A stretch of DNA of 64,000 nt from Pantoea trifolii (GCF_024506435.1 NZ_JANIET010000001.1:1054001-1118000); one strand, 5' to 3'. Positions 21,385 to 32,541 are shown, numbered from the stretch's first letter. Program-made: numbers and translations. The notes: generated by a model not told the origin, from the letters alone.

Positions 21385-22749
21385 TTAACAGCTGGCGAGC
21401 AGCGCTTCAAGTTCGACGCGGCTCGTCACTTTGCTGTCGATTTTGATGTAGGCACTTTTCTCTTCCGGCACGATAAACACCGACGCCACGCCGGGCTGCG
21501 CTTTTAAACGCTTCTCAAGGTTTGGCACCGCCAGCACCGCATCGCTGAGCATAATGCGCAGGCTGCTAACGTAAGGCGGTTCCTGCATCGACATTGCCAC
21601 AAACAGCCAGGCAGCCGCGACGATCGCGCCGACCAGGAACACGGTTTGTGCATCTACATGACCATAGATCCATCCGCCCATGCTGCCGCCAATCGCCACG
21701 CCAATGAACTGGCTGGTGGAGTAAATGCCCATAGCGGTGCCTTTATAGCCCGGCGGCGACTCTTTACTGATCAGCGATGGCAGAATCGCTTCCATCAGGT
21801 TGAAGGCGAGGAAGAACAGCTGCACGCCAATCACCAGCGTCCAGAAGTGGCCTGCCGCGCCCCACAATACGATTTCCGCGATGATGATGATCGCCACGCA
21901 GCCAACGAACACGCGCTTCATGCGGCGCTTCACTTCGGCATAGATAATGAAAGGCACCACAGCGACAAACGCCACCAGCATGGTCACCAGATAAACTTTC
22001 CAGTGTTCTGCCGCCGGTAAACCGGCTTGTTCAAACTGTCCCGGCAGCGCCACGAAGCTCGACATCAACAGAATGTGCAGGCAGAGAATGCCGATATTCA
22101 GTTTTAACAGTTTTGGATTGGTCAGCACCGCACGGATGCTGCCTTTCACCATGCCGGACTCACGGTTCAATACATGATTTGGCGCATTCGGTACCACAAA
22201 TAAGGTGATGACGATGCCCAGCGTCGCGAGGATGGCGATCATCCAGAACAGCGCGTGCAAGCCGAGCGCGTGGGTGACAATCGGGCCAACTACCATGGCA
22301 ATGGCAAAGGTGACGCCAAAGCTGATGCCGATAAACGCCATCGCTTTGGTGCGGTTCTGTTCACGGGTTAAGTCCGACAGCAACGCCATTACCGCGGCGG
22401 CAATCGCGCCGGAACCTTGTAATGCGCGGCCTAAAATCACGCCCCAAATGGTGTCGGAGGTGGCGGCGATTACGCTGCCGAAAACGAACAGCAGCAGTCC
22501 GCCGACGATCAGTGGCTTACGGCCGACGCGATCGGAGAGCAGACCAAAGGGAATCTGGAAGATGGCTTGTGCCAAACCATAGATACCGATTGCTAGACCA
22601 ATCAGTGTTTCACTGGCGCCCTGTAACGCCATGCCGTACGTGGTGAGTACCGGCAAGACCATAAACATTCCCAGCATGCGCAGGGAAAAAACGGTACCTA
22701 AACCCCATGTAGCGCGTAGCTCTACTGGCGTCATTTTATTGTCGTTCAT
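21385..22749 (-). CDS. yajR: MFS transporter YajR
   Basis: A 454-residue major facilitator protein equal in length to E. coli YajR: twelve predicted membrane helices plus a C-terminal cytoplasmic YAM (ferredoxin-like) domain of about 65 residues (YVSSLRIMLSDAVLAVPNLE onward). The motif-A loop GLLSDRVGRKPLIVG is intact. The structure of the E. coli protein is known but its substrate is not. In E. coli it directly follows yajQ; here the dehydrogenase module lies between them. Confidence 0.94.
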   Translation of the reverse strand: MNDNKMTPVELRATWGLGTVFSLRMLGMFMVLPVLTTYGMALQGASETLIGLAIGIYGLAQAIFQIPFGLLSDRVGRKPLIVGGLLLFVFGSVIAATSDTIWGVILGRALQGSGAIAAAVMALLSDLTREQNRTKAMAFIGISFGVTFAIAMVVGPIVTHALGLHALFWMIAILATLGIVITLFVVPNAPNHVLNRESGMVKGSIRAVLTNPKLLKLNIGILCLHILLMSSFVALPGQFEQAGLPAAEHWKVYLVTMLVAFVAVVPFIIYAEVKRRMKRVFVGCVAIIIIAEIVLWGAAGHFWTLVIGVQLFFLAFNLMEAILPSLISKESPPGYKGTAMGIYSTSQFIGVAIGGSMGGWIYGHVDAQTVFLVGAIVAAAWLFVAMSMQEPPYVSSLRIMLSDAVLAVPNLEKRLKAQPGVASVFIVPEEKSAYIKIDSKVTSRVELEALLASC

Positions 22750-22834
22750 GTTTACCTCAAAATTATACTGCGCCCATTTTAGGCAGCAGGGCAGGGCGGG
22801 TAAAACATTTGTTCTTAAGCAGTGGTAACAAAAA

Positions 22835-22861
22835 GAAAGGGCGCGAAATTCGCGCCCTTTC
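22835..22861 (-). terminator. intrinsic terminator of the cyo operon
   Basis: GAAAGGGCGCGAA-A-TTCGCGCCCTTTC is followed on the - strand by TTTTTG. It begins 19 bases past the cyoE stop. Confidence 0.85.
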
Positions 22862-22879
22862 TGGTTTTGCGGAGCTGAA

Positions 22880-23767
22880 TTACCAGACGTAAGTCAGCAA
22901 ATCCTTCGACGCTGGCGTCATGAAATCAACCGACATCATCACGCTCAGGGCGGTGATAGCGACAATCGAGAACACAAACAGTTTACGTGCCCAAACTTTG
23001 TCGTTTGAGGTTTTGTAACCTGAAAGTGCCATGCCGAGCCACCACACGCTAACGGCTGCAGCCACCACCAGATATTTGTAGCCCGCGTAACCGCCAAGGG
23101 TCAGCATCAGCGTGGCAATCATGAACGCCAGGATATACAGCGTAATATGATTTTTTGCCACTGAGATGCCTTTCACCACCGGCAGAACCGGAATGTTGGC
23201 AGCCTGGTAATCTTTAAAGCGGAAGATGGCAATCGCATAGGAGTGCGGCATCTGCCACAGGCTAAAGATAGCCAGTAAAATCAACGCGCCAGCATCAAAC
23301 TGGTTGGTCACTGCGCAGTAGCCAATCACCGGCGGCGCAGCGCCAGAGAGACTACCAATCAGCGTGCCGTAGACAGAGTTACGCTTCATATAGAGGCTGT
23401 AAACGCCTACGTAAACCACGAAGCCCATCACCGCCAGCCACATGGCCAGCGGGTTAGCGCCGAAATACAGCAACGCAAAGCCAGCAATACCCAATGCGGT
23501 TGCATAAACCAGGCTTACTTTCGCCGAGATCAGGCCTTTGACCAGAACACGGTTCCGCGTTCTCTCCATTTTGATGTCGATATCGCGGTCAATCACGTTG
23601 TTAAAAACACAACCTGATGCGACAACCAGCGATACGCCCACCAGCGAGGCGAGAAACAGGGTGTAATCAATGCTGCCTTTCGAAGCCAGCAGGAATCCAC
23701 CGATCACAGAAATTAAATTGCCGAAAATAATTCCTGGTTTTGTTACTTGCAGGTATTGCTTAATCAT
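22880..23767 (-). CDS. cyoE: protoheme IX farnesyltransferase CyoE
   Basis: CyoE makes heme O by adding a farnesyl group to heme B, supplying the binuclear-centre heme of cytochrome bo3. From ATG 23767 ([20 protein letters not shown]) it has 295 residues and multiple membrane helices. The prenyl-diphosphate motif region [18 protein letters not shown] is intact. The open frame to 23953 runs back into cyoD and is not used. It is the last gene of cyoABCDE, and the farnesyl diphosphate comes from IspA (11753-12652). Confidence 0.97.
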   Translation of the reverse strand: MIKQYLQVTKPGIIFGNLISVIGGFLLASKGSIDYTLFLASLVGVSLVVASGCVFNNVIDRDIDIKMERTRNRVLVKGLISAKVSLVYATALGIAGFALLYFGANPLAMWLAVMGFVVYVGVYSLYMKRNSVYGTLIGSLSGAAPPVIGYCAVTNQFDAGALILLAIFSLWQMPHSYAIAIFRFKDYQAANIPVLPVVKGISVAKNHITLYILAFMIATLMLTLGGYAGYKYLVVAAAVSVWWLGMALSGYKTSNDKVWARKLFVFSIVAITALSVMMSVDFMTPASKDLLTYVW

Positions 23768-23778
23768 TACGCGACTCT

Positions 23779-24108
23779 TTAGTGGGCCATCATGTTGTAG
23801 TTGAGGTTCCACATAATCCACAGTGAGCCTACAACAACAATCAAGATAATGAGTGCTGAGAAGACGATGGCCACCATGTTCCAGCCACCTTCTGATTTGC
23901 TGTCTAAGTGCAGGAAGTAGACGAGGTGAACCAGCACCTGAACTACCGCACACACCAGAACCACACCCAGAATAGTGCCGTGTGAAGCGCCGCCATCCAT
24001 TACCATCCAGAACGGAATACCGGTCAGGATGATAGAGAGGACGAAGCCGATCATGTAAGACTTCACGCTACCGTGCGAAGCGCCATGTTCGTTAACAGAA
24101 TGACTCAT
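23779..24108 (-). CDS. cyoD: cytochrome bo3 ubiquinol oxidase subunit IV
   Basis: Subunit IV, 109 residues with three predicted membrane helices, helps assemble copper B in subunit I. ATG 24108 gives the E. coli length. It begins [14 protein letters not shown], and its start overlaps the cyoC stop by one base, indicating coupled translation. Confidence 0.97.
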   Translation of the reverse strand: MSHSVNEHGASHGSVKSYMIGFVLSIILTGIPFWMVMDGGASHGTILGVVLVCAVVQVLVHLVYFLHLDSKSEGGWNMVAIVFSALIILIVVVGSLWIMWNLNYNMMAH

Positions 24109-24722
24109 TACATGGCTCCCATCAGGTAGACAACGGTGAATACGCAGATCCAAACCACATCCAGGAAGTGCCAGAACAAGCTGAGGCACATGATACGGGT
24201 GCGGTTGGTTGCAGTCAGACCACGTTTAGAAATCTGGAACATCATCACTGCCATCCAGATCAGGCCAGAGGTCACGTGCAGACCGTGCGTGCCGACCAGC
24301 GTGAAGAACGCTGACAGGAAGCCGCTGCGATCGGGACCGAAGCCTTCTTTGATCAGGTGATGGAATTCATAGATTTCCATGCCGATAAAGCCAGCACCGA
24401 ACAGGAAGGTCAACGCTAACCAGCTGATGACCGAACCTTTGTTCTGGTTGTTCATCGCAATCACTGCCATTCCATAAGTAATGGAGCTGAGCAGCAGCAG
24501 CGCGGTTTCGACCAGAACGAACGGCAGTTCGAAGATGTCTTTACCTGCCGGGCCACCGGCAGTGTTATTGACCATTACTGCATAGGTCGCAAACAGGGTT
24601 GCGAAGATAATGCAGTCACTCATCAGGTAGATCCAGAAGCCAAAGACTTTATTGGCTCCTGCATCGTGATGCCCATGCTCCGCATGGGCGTCGTGGTGGT
24701 GTTTTGCAGTTTCAGTTGACAT
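24108..24722 (-). CDS. cyoC: cytochrome bo3 ubiquinol oxidase subunit III
   Basis: Subunit III of the heme-copper oxidase, 204 residues, five membrane helices, with [14 protein letters not shown] and [12 protein letters not shown] as family blocks and a His-rich N-terminus. Both ends overlap neighbouring cyo genes by one base (TAATG junctions). Confidence 0.97.
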   Translation of the reverse strand: MSTETAKHHHDAHAEHGHHDAGANKVFGFWIYLMSDCIIFATLFATYAVMVNNTAGGPAGKDIFELPFVLVETALLLLSSITYGMAVIAMNNQNKGSVISWLALTFLFGAGFIGMEIYEFHHLIKEGFGPDRSGFLSAFFTLVGTHGLHVTSGLIWMAVMMFQISKRGLTATNRTRIMCLSLFWHFLDVVWICVFTVVYLMGAM

Positions 24723-26704
24723 TATTTCAGACCTGCTTTGCTGATTTCGTCAAAGTGCTTCTTCTCGATCTGCTCGACTTCAGCAACCGGCACGTAGTAA
24801 TCCACGTCTTCATCGAAGCTCTTCACAATCCAGGTGACGATAGTACCCACGAAGGTGAGGCCAGCCAGCCACCAGATATGCCAGATCATGGCGAAACCGA
24901 AGACAGTCATCAGGGCCGCGATAACAACAGCTGCGCCGCTGTTTTTCGGCATATGAATTTCTTCATATTTTTCTGGCTGCTTGTACGCTTCGCCTTTCTC
25001 TTTCATTTCCCAGAACGCATCGCGCTCGTGGATATGCGGGATAACAGCAAAGTTGTAGAACGGCGGCGGTGAAGAGGTTGCCCACTCCAGCGTACGTCCA
25101 CCCCACGGGTCACCGGTCAGATCGCGGTTCTGGTCGCGGTCACGCACAGAAACGTAGAACTGGGTAATCTGGCACAGAATACCGCAAGCGATCAGCGCCG
25201 CACCGCCAGCTGCAACCACCAGCAGTGAGTGGAACTGAGGATCGATGTCCTGGCTAATACGACGCGTCATACCCATGAAGCCCAGCGCATACAGCGGCAT
25301 GAATGCCACGAAGAAGCCGATGATCCAGAACCAGAACGCGCGGATGCCCCATTTTTCATTCAGCGTGAAGCCGAATGCTTTCGGGAACCAGTAGGTCACG
25401 CCAGCCATACAACCGAACACCACACCACCGATAATCACGTTATGGAAGTGCGCGATCAGGAACAGGCTGTTGTGCAGAATGAAGTCCGCACCCGGAACCG
25501 CCAGCAGAACACCTGTCATACCACCAATCGAGAAGGTCACCAGGAAGCCGATGGTCCACAGCATCGCTGAGTGGAACTCAACGCGACCCTGATACATGGT
25601 GAACAGCCAGTTGAAGATTTTCACGCCGGTCGGGATAGCGATGATCATCGTCATGATACCGAAGAAGGCGTTTACGTTCGCGCCCGCACCCATGGTGAAG
25701 AAGTGGTGCAGCCAAACGATGAACGACAAGACGGTAATCGCGATGGTCGCCCACACCAGAGAGGTGTAACCGAACAGACGCTTTTTAGAGAAGGTAGCCG
25801 TGACTTCAGCAAAGACACCAAACACCGGCAGAACCAGGATGTACACTTCCGGGTGACCCCAGACCCAAATCAGGTTGACGTACATCATCATGTTACCGCC
25901 CATTTCATTGGTGAAGAAATGGAAGCCAAGGTAACGGTCAAGCGTCAACAGAGCCAGCGTAACGGTCAGTACCGGGAACGCAGCGATGATCAGGACGTTA
26001 GTACACAGTGATGCCCAGGTGAACACCGGCATTTTGAACAGGTCCATGCCCGGTGCACGCATCTTCAGAATGGTCACGAAGAAGTTGATACCGGTCAGTG
26101 TCGTACCGATACCGGACAGCTGGAGACTCCAGATCCAGTAATCGACCCCGACGCCAGGACTGTACTCCGCACCCGAAAGCGGCGGATAAGCCAACCAGCC
26201 GGTCTGTGCAAACTCGCCCACACCCAGAGAGATGTTCACCAGGATCACACCGATCGCGGTAAACCAGAAGCTCAGGTTGTTCAGGAACGGGAAGGCAACG
26301 TCACGTGCACCGATTTGCAGCGGTACCGCGATGTTCATCAGACCTACCACGAATGGCATCGCCACGAAGAAGATCATGATCACGCCGTGAGCGGTGAAGA
26401 TCTGGTCGTAGTGGTGTGGCGGGAGTATGCCGGCTTCCCCAGCGGAAGCCATCACTTGTTGGGTACGCATCATTACCGCATCGGCAAAGCCGCGCAGCAA
26501 CATGACGAACGCCATGATGATGTACATGATACCCAGTTTTTTGTGGTCGATGGAGGTGAACCATTCTGACCACAGGTACTGCCACTTACCAAAATAGGTA
26601 ATCGCAGCAACCAGTGCCAGACCACCTAAGATGATAGCGGCGACCGTAACCACGATAATGGGTTCGTGGTATGGCACTGCATCCAGTGTTAATTTTCCGA
26701 ACAT
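24722..26704 (-). CDS. cyoB: cytochrome bo3 ubiquinol oxidase subunit I
   Basis: The catalytic subunit: it oxidises ubiquinol, reduces oxygen to water and pumps protons. The 660 residues contain the copper-B/heme ligand segments [18 protein letters not shown], the following His pair in [11 protein letters not shown], and the heme-bearing [12 protein letters not shown]. Length is close to E. coli (663). It follows cyoA after 4 bases. Confidence 0.98.
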   Translation of the reverse strand: MFGKLTLDAVPYHEPIIVVTVAAIILGGLALVAAITYFGKWQYLWSEWFTSIDHKKLGIMYIIMAFVMLLRGFADAVMMRTQQVMASAGEAGILPPHHYDQIFTAHGVIMIFFVAMPFVVGLMNIAVPLQIGARDVAFPFLNNLSFWFTAIGVILVNISLGVGEFAQTGWLAYPPLSGAEYSPGVGVDYWIWSLQLSGIGTTLTGINFFVTILKMRAPGMDLFKMPVFTWASLCTNVLIIAAFPVLTVTLALLTLDRYLGFHFFTNEMGGNMMMYVNLIWVWGHPEVYILVLPVFGVFAEVTATFSKKRLFGYTSLVWATIAITVLSFIVWLHHFFTMGAGANVNAFFGIMTMIIAIPTGVKIFNWLFTMYQGRVEFHSAMLWTIGFLVTFSIGGMTGVLLAVPGADFILHNSLFLIAHFHNVIIGGVVFGCMAGVTYWFPKAFGFTLNEKWGIRAFWFWIIGFFVAFMPLYALGFMGMTRRISQDIDPQFHSLLVVAAGGAALIACGILCQITQFYVSVRDRDQNRDLTGDPWGGRTLEWATSSPPPFYNFAVIPHIHERDAFWEMKEKGEAYKQPEKYEEIHMPKNSGAAVVIAALMTVFGFAMIWHIWWLAGLTFVGTIVTWIVKSFDEDVDYYVPVAEVEQIEKKHFDEISKAGLK

Positions 26705-26708
26705 CGTA

Positions 26709-27635
26709 TTATTCCTCGGCTCCCGCGGAAGCGGCGTGACTCATGTCCATGCCTTTATGTTCTGGCATGTCCATCTTCCCGTGGCTCATCATGAACTTAT
26801 CAATCACTTGCTTGAACAGTTCTGGATTTGCCGTTGAGAAATATTCCACCGGGTGATTTTCGCTTGGCGTGGCCAGTTTCTCGAAATCATCCATGGTGTT
26901 CAGCGCGTTAGGTGCCGCTTTAACTTTGGCAACCCACTGCTGGAATTCCGCATCGTCTTTAGTTGCAATGGCTTTGAACTTCATGCCAGAGAAACCACGA
27001 CCACTGAAGTTCGCAGAGATACCGTCAAATGTTCCTGGCTCGTTGGCGATCAGATGCAGTTTGGTCTGCATACCGGCCATCGCGTAGATCTGGCTGCCGA
27101 GAGTAGGAATAAAGAAGGAGTTCATCACGGAGTTGGAGGTGATCTTGAAGTTCACCGGAGTGTTTGCCGGGAAGGCAATCTGGTTAACGGTTGCAATACC
27201 CTGTTCCGGGTAGATGAACAGCCATTTCCAGTCCAGTGCCACTACGTCGATCTCAACCGGTTTAACGTCAGAAACCAGCGGTTTGCTCGGCTCCAGCGCG
27301 TGGGTTGATTTCCAGGTCAAAACGCCGAGGAAGATAATGATCAGGATCGGAATGGTCCAGACCACGGCTTCCACTTTGTTCGAGTGTGACCAGTTAGGGC
27401 TATAAGTTGCGTTAGTATTGGTTGCCCGATATTTCCAGGCAAAGAATACTGCCATGAAGACTGCCGGGATAACGACGATCATCATCAAGCCGAAAGCTGT
27501 CAGAATCAACGAACGTTGCTCCAGTGCAATCTGTCCTTTGGGATTTAACAACGCACTATCGCAGCCACTGAGTAATACAGCGCCTGCAATTAATGACAAA
27601 ATCCCCAAACTTTTATTGTATTTACTGAGTCTCAT
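26709..27635 (-). CDS. cyoA: cytochrome bo3 ubiquinol oxidase subunit II
   Basis: Subunit II is a lipoprotein. The signal peptide ends in AVLLSGC, two transmembrane helices follow, then a periplasmic cupredoxin-like domain without a CuA site. Family blocks are [21 protein letters not shown] and [11 protein letters not shown]. The 308 residues are slightly shorter than E. coli (315). The C-terminal His/Met-rich tail is characteristic. It heads the operon. Confidence 0.97.
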   Translation of the reverse strand: MRLSKYNKSLGILSLIAGAVLLSGCDSALLNPKGQIALEQRSLILTAFGLMMIVVIPAVFMAVFFAWKYRATNTNATYSPNWSHSNKVEAVVWTIPILIIIFLGVLTWKSTHALEPSKPLVSDVKPVEIDVVALDWKWLFIYPEQGIATVNQIAFPANTPVNFKITSNSVMNSFFIPTLGSQIYAMAGMQTKLHLIANEPGTFDGISANFSGRGFSGMKFKAIATKDDAEFQQWVAKVKAAPNALNTMDDFEKLATPSENHPVEYFSTANPELFKQVIDKFMMSHGKMDMPEHKGMDMSHAASAGAEE

Positions 27636-27684
27636 TTAACGACCTCAATGACAAAGGGCTCTATTGTCGTTTAAGTGTGCGCGC

Positions 27685-27713
27685 ATTTTACGGGAAGGTT
27701 TATGCAGTGTAAA
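27685..27713 (-). promoter_or_regulatory. sigma-70 promoter for cyoABCDE
   Basis: On the - strand TTTACA, 17 bases, TAAAAT; each hexamer differs from consensus at one position. Transcription would start near 27678, giving a cyoA leader of about 43 bases. Confidence 0.7.
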
Positions 27714-28066
27714 CCAGCTTAAGGATGTGTCAGAAGGCTGTTGACACCTTTTGCTAAGGGTGTCACAGATGTTACGCAGGGTGACAAATTATTAACTGCG
27801 ACAAGCAGTTGGCATCAATATAACAAAAACCAATGGTAGAAACCGCAGAAAAATCAGGGAAAGTATAAACCGTACTCTTAATACTCATTTATTTAACATT
27901 TCTGCATCATTTCAGCGATGTCTTTAATACAAAGTAATTGCGCACCGGATTTAAATATTCGCCAGCAGTTGTTAATTTAATGTTTCTAATTCGCTTTAAA
28001 AAAAATGCTATTGGTAAAATCGGCGACTGATATTTCTTAGCCGATTATTTCGTCACGAAAATTGGC
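27714..28066. promoter_or_regulatory. cyoA-ampG intergenic region with an ArcA-like box
   Basis: About 350 bases without a convincing gene, noticeably AT-rich. GTTAATTTAATGTTT at 27971-27985 matches 13 of 15 positions of the ArcA consensus GTTAATTAAATGTTA, and a partial inverted copy lies near 27893-27901. ArcA represses cyo in E. coli. The box is about 290 bases upstream of the proposed promoter, so it may serve a second promoter or be fortuitous. Confidence 0.4.
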
Positions 28067-29563
28067 TTACTTAACCCAGATTTTCCCGCGACGCTTTTTT
28101 AATGCCAAACTATCCAAAATAACCCCAAGTGCGACAGCCAACAGCGCGAATGCCATGCCGGCTTCAAACATCGGCGTGAGCAGCGCATTGATCTGCACAA
28201 CTCCGCTGGCGTTGAGTGCTAATGCCAGCAGCCACAGTGCCAGCAAGCCGCAGCCGATGCTGAACAGACGCACCGTCCAGCGGTAACCTTGCGGCCACAA
28301 GCTGCGCATCACAAACTCCCCGCTCTGCTGCATGCTGTGCAAGGTACCGCGACACAGCCACAACAGCAGCAATCCCGGTACGCCAGCAAACACGGTGAAG
28401 GCATAGAAGGTCGGCCAGCCCCACAGTTCAACCAGCCAACCGGCAGCGGGACCGACGTAAACACGGCCCACGGCGGAGAGGGCAGAAAGCAGTGCGAACT
28501 GCGTTGCTGAGAAGGATTTGTTGCACAGCGTCATCAACAACGCGACAAAAGCCGCAGTGCCCATGCCGCCGCACAGATTTTCAATAAACACCGCGCTCGC
28601 CATGCTCCACAAGTGCGGTGGCGTCACCGCCAGCAACCAGTAAGCAAAGTTCGACACCGCTTGCAGTACGCCGAATATCATCAGGGCGCGGAACAAACTC
28701 AGGCGCTGCATTAGTACGCCGCCGTACAGTGCGCCGATGATGGTGGCCAAAAGGCCAAGCGTTTTGTTCACCAGACCGACATCGCCAGCGCTAAAACCGA
28801 CGCCGCGAATAAGGAACGTGGTGGTGAGCGAGGCGGCAAACGCATCGCCGAGCTTATAAAGGATAATCAGCGTGATCAGCAGCCAGGCGTTATTACGCTG
28901 GAAAAAGTCTTTTAGCGGGAATGTCACGGCCTGGCGAAGCGAATGCGGTTCGCGCGCCGGCATCTCCGGCTCTTTCGCCAGCAAGGTGGCGATCAGGCCC
29001 GGCACCATCAGCAGCGCCATCAGCCAGTAAGTGGCTTGCCAGCCGAGATAGCGATCCGCTAACCACAGCGCCAGCCCGCCTGAAATCAACATCGCCAGAC
29101 GATAGCCCAGAACGGTGATTGCCGCGCCGCTGCCGCGCTCTTCCGGCGGCAGCACATCGGTTTTCCAGGCATCAAACACGATATCCTGCGAGGCCGAACA
29201 GAAGGCAACCAGCACTGCGAGCGCGGCCAGCAGCGTCAAGTCACGCGATGGCTGCATAAAGCCCATGGCGATAATGCCGCCAATCAGCGCCAGCTGCGTG
29301 ACCAGCAGCCAGCCGCGACGGCGACCAAGAAACGGTGGCGTATAGCGATCCATCATCGGCGACCACAGGAACTTAAACACGTAAGCCTGGCCGACAAGGG
29401 AGAAGAAACCGATGGTTTTCAGGTCAACATTCTCTACCGTCATCCACGCCTGTAACGTCCCGGCAGTTAACGCCAGCGGTAAGCCTGAGGCAAAACCCAG
29501 CAGCAGCAATACCGCCGCATTACGTTGGGTAAAAATACGCAGATAGTGAGATGTCATAGCCAA
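28067..29563 (-). CDS. ampG: muropeptide permease AmpG
   Basis: AmpG is an MFS permease that imports GlcNAc-anhydroMurNAc peptides released during wall turnover, feeding recycling and, where AmpR/AmpC exist, beta-lactamase induction. The 498 residues closely follow E. coli AmpG (491), for example LGFASGLPLALTAGTLQAWM, SQDIVFDAWKTDVLP and FVALLMTLCNKSFSATQFA. It is downstream of yajG on the same strand, and the two are probably cotranscribed. Confidence 0.96.
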   Translation of the reverse strand: MAMTSHYLRIFTQRNAAVLLLLGFASGLPLALTAGTLQAWMTVENVDLKTIGFFSLVGQAYVFKFLWSPMMDRYTPPFLGRRRGWLLVTQLALIGGIIAMGFMQPSRDLTLLAALAVLVAFCSASQDIVFDAWKTDVLPPEERGSGAAITVLGYRLAMLISGGLALWLADRYLGWQATYWLMALLMVPGLIATLLAKEPEMPAREPHSLRQAVTFPLKDFFQRNNAWLLITLIILYKLGDAFAASLTTTFLIRGVGFSAGDVGLVNKTLGLLATIIGALYGGVLMQRLSLFRALMIFGVLQAVSNFAYWLLAVTPPHLWSMASAVFIENLCGGMGTAAFVALLMTLCNKSFSATQFALLSALSAVGRVYVGPAAGWLVELWGWPTFYAFTVFAGVPGLLLLWLCRGTLHSMQQSGEFVMRSLWPQGYRWTVRLFSIGCGLLALWLLALALNASGVVQINALLTPMFEAGMAFALLAVALGVILDSLALKKRRGKIWVK

Positions 29564-29574
29564 CCTGAAATGAA

Positions 29575-29596
29575 GCCCGGCGAGGCGTCGCCGGGC
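29575..29596. other. hairpin between yajG and ampG
   Basis: GCCCGGCGA-GGCG-TCGCCGGGC, a perfect 9-bp stem with no T-run on the - strand. It may moderate expression or stabilise the yajG mRNA end within a yajG-ampG transcript. Confidence 0.55.
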
Positions 29597-29611
29597 AAAT
29601 GACTGCGGAAA

Positions 29612-30190
29612 TTAGCGGGCGTTCTGCTTGATGAAGTTGTGAACGCTGGTGTCCTGCGCCATATCAGCAATCACGTCACTCAGCGTTGAGTTAACCGCGT
29701 TGGTGATCTTCGCGTTGGTGGCGGTAAACGCGCCTTCTACGCTGTAAGTCTGGCGATAGTTTTTCACCTGCTTGTTACCGTTTTTCGCGGTGGCGATGAT
29801 GGAGATATCTGCCTTGGTGGTGATGCTGTAGCGCACGTTGCCTTGTGTCACATCAGCGTACAGACCATTCACCACGATCTGCAGATCAACGGCACCGCTT
29901 GGGCCAATCATGTAGCCGCGCGACGTCATCTGCTTCTCTAACACTTCCTGCAGCAGGAAGCGCAGATCGCGGGAGGGTGTCAGCGTGATCAACTGACCAT
30001 CACGGTTCACTTTTGCCAGCGCCTGATCGGAACGTTGATCGGCACCGTTAACGCTGATGGTGACGCCCATCAGGCTGGGATCTTGCTGCGGCAGTTGAAT
30101 CTTCGGTTGAATATCCAACGTGGTGGTGTTGCTGGCACAGCCGGCCAAAATAAAAGCAGCCAGCAGAGGGAATAACAGTTTTTTCAACAT
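29612..30190 (-). CDS. yajG: YajG family lipoprotein
   Basis: A 192-residue lipoprotein, the same length as E. coli YajG, whose function is not established. The signal peptide ends in FILAGC. The mature part has LMGVTISVNGADQRSDQAL and SRDLRFLLQEVLEKQM. I use ATG 30190 (MLKKLLFPLL); Met codons at 30196 and 30208 are in frame but not conserved. It lies upstream of ampG. Confidence 0.93.
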   Translation of the reverse strand: MLKKLLFPLLAAFILAGCASNTTTLDIQPKIQLPQQDPSLMGVTISVNGADQRSDQALAKVNRDGQLITLTPSRDLRFLLQEVLEKQMTSRGYMIGPSGAVDLQIVVNGLYADVTQGNVRYSITTKADISIIATAKNGNKQVKNYRQTYSVEGAFTATNAKITNAVNSTLSDVIADMAQDTSVHNFIKQNAR

Positions 30191-30457
30191 ACTCATTCTC
30201 GTTAGCATATGGGTTGGTTTGCAAAACTGCGGCCATCATAGCATTGCGCAGCGGTGAAAAAAGCCCCGGGCCAATGGAAATTGATTGTAAAGGCTTTTTT
30301 CGGACAGGATGAAACGCCAGCCGGTTGACCTGCGAGATAAGCAGGTTACTATGCGCAGCGCTGACGGATTTATTTACGGCCAAGCTGCGGAAGCGGTAAA
30401 AAACCTACTAATATTTAAACAGATGGGCACAGCGCTCGCCGGAAAGGAGTGTTAATC

Positions 30458-30772
30458 ATGATTCGCGAACAAATAGAAGAAAAGTTGCGTAACGCTTTCG
30501 AACCTGCACATCTTGAAGTGCACGATGAAAGCTACCGTCATAACGTGCCCGCCGGTTCTGAAAGTCACTTTAAAGTGGTGATTGTCAGCGATCGATTTAC
30601 CGGTCAGCGCTTTCTGCAACGTCATCGCGCTATTTATGGCGAACTGGCAACCGAATTGGCGGGCAGCGTACACGCGCTGGCACTGCATACTTACACACAA
30701 AAAGAGTGGGATGGATTGCAGGATACGGTTTTGGCTTCACCGAATTGTCGCGGTGCTGGCACGCTTGCCTGA
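30458..30772 (+). CDS. bolA: transcriptional regulator/Fe-S partner BolA
   Basis: BolA affects cell shape, stress response and, with monothiol glutaredoxins, iron-sulfur trafficking. It has 104 residues from ATG 30458, with AAAGGAG 9 bases upstream. The conserved core is [26 protein letters not shown] and the invariant [14 protein letters not shown] at 30449 is too close to the ribosome site. It is divergent from yajG, as in E. coli. Confidence 0.96.
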   Translation: MIREQIEEKLRNAFEPAHLEVHDESYRHNVPAGSESHFKVVIVSDRFTGQRFLQRHRAIYGELATELAGSVHALALHTYTQKEWDGLQDTVLASPNCRGAGTLA

Positions 30773-30794
30773 ATTCCCTACTTTCACATCTCCA

Positions 30795-30816
30795 AAAACG
30801 GCCTGCGGGCCGTTTT
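30795..30816 (+). terminator. intrinsic terminator after bolA
   Basis: AAAACGGCC-TGCG-GGCCGTTTT begins 22 bases after the bolA stop, with T-rich sequence beyond. Confidence 0.8.
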
Positions 30817-30895
30817 CATTTCATTTATTACACTCAAACGCGATCTACGGCGCAAAAAAGCAGCAAAACCGCTAAAAAGTGGTGAGTTTGCAGCC

Positions 30896-30924
30896 TCGAC
30901 TCATTCCAGCGATGCCGCTATAAT
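30896..30924 (+). promoter_or_regulatory. candidate sigma-70 promoter for tig
   Basis: TCGACT, 17 bases, TATAAT: a perfect -10 and a 4-of-6 -35. It lies about 150 bases before the tig start, in the bolA-tig gap (30773-31074), which otherwise holds only the bolA terminator and a leader able to fold around 30945-31015. Confidence 0.5.
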
Positions 30925-31074
30925 GCTGCGTCTATTTTTCCGGAATGTCTTCGGGACGCTTCTGGTGACAGGGATTAGGTTCTGCCTGCAGAGGCCGTCC
31001 CGGTTGTTGGATACGGCGCATTTTATGTGTGGTGTCTGAAGTTGACCGAGCACGTGATTTTTTGAGGTAACAAG

Positions 31075-32379
31075 ATGACAGTTTCAGTAGAAACCACTCA
31101 GGGTCTGGGCCGTCGCATTTCGATTACTGTTGCAGCTGACAGCATCGAAAGCGCAGTGAAGAAAGAACTGGTGGAAGTGGCTAAGAAAGTCCGTATCGAC
31201 GGTTTCCGTAAAGGCAAAGTGCCGGCACACATCATTTCTCAGCGCTACGGTGCTTCTGTTCGCCAGGACGTGCTGGGCGAGCTGATGACGCGCAACTTCG
31301 TTGACGCCATCATTAAAGAGAAAATCAATCCGGCTGGCGCACCAAACTATGTGCCGGGCGAATATAAAGAAGGCGAAGACTTCACCTACGCGGTAGAGTT
31401 CGAAGTGTATCCAGAAGTTGAGCTGAAAGGCCTGGACGCAATCGAAGTCGAGAAGCCAGTAGTCGAAGTGACTGACGCTGACGTTGATACCATGCTGGAA
31501 ACCCTGCAGAAGCAGCAGGCGACCTGGAAAGAGAGCGATGCAGCAGCGACTGCTGAAGATCGCGCGACCATCGACTTCAGCGGTTCTGTTGACGGCGAAG
31601 AGTTTGAAGGCGGCAAAGCCTCTGACTTCGTGCTGGCAATGGGCCAGGGTCGTATGATCCCAGGCTTCGAAGAGGGCGTTGTTGGCCATAAAGCCGGCGA
31701 AACCTTCACTATCGACGTGAAATTCCCAGACGATTACCACGCAGAAAACCTGAAAGGTAAAGATGCGAAGTTCGACATCGTGCTGAAGAAAGTTGAAACC
31801 CGCGAACTGCCAGAGCTGACTGAAGAGTTCATCAAGCGCTTTGGCGTGGAAGATGGTTCAGTTGCCGGTCTGCGTGCAGAAGTGCGTAAGAACATGGAAC
31901 GCGAGCTGAAAGGTGCTATCCGTAACCGCGTGAAGACGCAGGCAATCGACGGTCTGGTTAACGCCAACGACATCGACGTTCCGGTTGCACTGATCGACAG
32001 CGAAATCGACGTTCTGCGTCGTCAGGCTGCACAGCGTTTTGGTGGTAACGAGAAGCAAGCGCTGGAACTGCCACGTGAACTGTTCGAAGAGCAGGCTAAA
32101 CGTCGCGTAGTGGTTGGTCTGCTGTTGGGCGAAGTGATTCGCATCAACGAACTGCAGGCTGATGAAGATCGCGTTAAGACGCTGATCGAAGAGATGGCTT
32201 CTGCGTACGAAGATCCGCAGGAAGTGATCGAGTTCTACAGCAAGAACAGCGAGCTGATGAACAACATGCGCAACGTGGCTCTGGAAGAGCAAGCGGTTGA
32301 AGCGGTACTGGCGAAAGCGAAAGTGACCGATAAAGCCACTAACTTCCAGGAACTGATGAACCAGACCTCTGCGGCCTGA
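31075..32379 (+). CDS. tig: trigger factor, ribosome-bound chaperone and prolyl isomerase
   Basis: Trigger factor binds nascent chains at the tunnel exit through ribosomal protein L23. The 434 residues have the ribosome-binding signature ([11 protein letters not shown], near residue 44), the FKBP-type PPIase domain (about 150-240, with [20 protein letters not shown]) and the helical arms/C-terminal domain. The start follows GAGGTAACAAG. It leads the tig-clpP-clpX-lon block. Confidence 0.98.
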   Translation: MTVSVETTQGLGRRISITVAADSIESAVKKELVEVAKKVRIDGFRKGKVPAHIISQRYGASVRQDVLGELMTRNFVDAIIKEKINPAGAPNYVPGEYKEGEDFTYAVEFEVYPEVELKGLDAIEVEKPVVEVTDADVDTMLETLQKQQATWKESDAAATAEDRATIDFSGSVDGEEFEGGKASDFVLAMGQGRMIPGFEEGVVGHKAGETFTIDVKFPDDYHAENLKGKDAKFDIVLKKVETRELPELTEEFIKRFGVEDGSVAGLRAEVRKNMERELKGAIRNRVKTQAIDGLVNANDIDVPVALIDSEIDVLRRQAAQRFGGNEKQALELPRELFEEQAKRRVVVGLLLGEVIRINELQADEDRVKTLIEEMASAYEDPQEVIEFYSKNSELMNNMRNVALEEQAVEAVLAKAKVTDKATNFQELMNQTSAA

Positions 32380-32402
32380 TTCATTCGTTAACCGTTAGTG
32401 CT

Positions 32403-32433
32403 AAGCCCGTGACTGAAAAGTCGCGGGCTTTTT
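32403..32433 (+). terminator. intrinsic terminator after tig
   Basis: AAGCCCGTGACT-GAAA-AGTCGCGGGCTT followed by TTTC, with one T-G mismatch in a 12-bp stem. It separates tig from clpP. Confidence 0.85.
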
Positions 32434-32541
32434 CGTTTCTGGCGCTAAGTACACGGATTTGTCCTCTATTTGCTTAATTAATCGGCAAATTATCCGCTAA
32501 GCTCTTTTTCCGTGTTAGCGAATGGGCAAAAGGTTGTTATG

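Noticed and set aside
24704..26585. Several + strand frames of 80-150 codons opposite cyoB
   Set aside because: They are His/Asp/Arg-rich shadow translations of the conserved cyoB and have no ribosome sites or recognisable domains.
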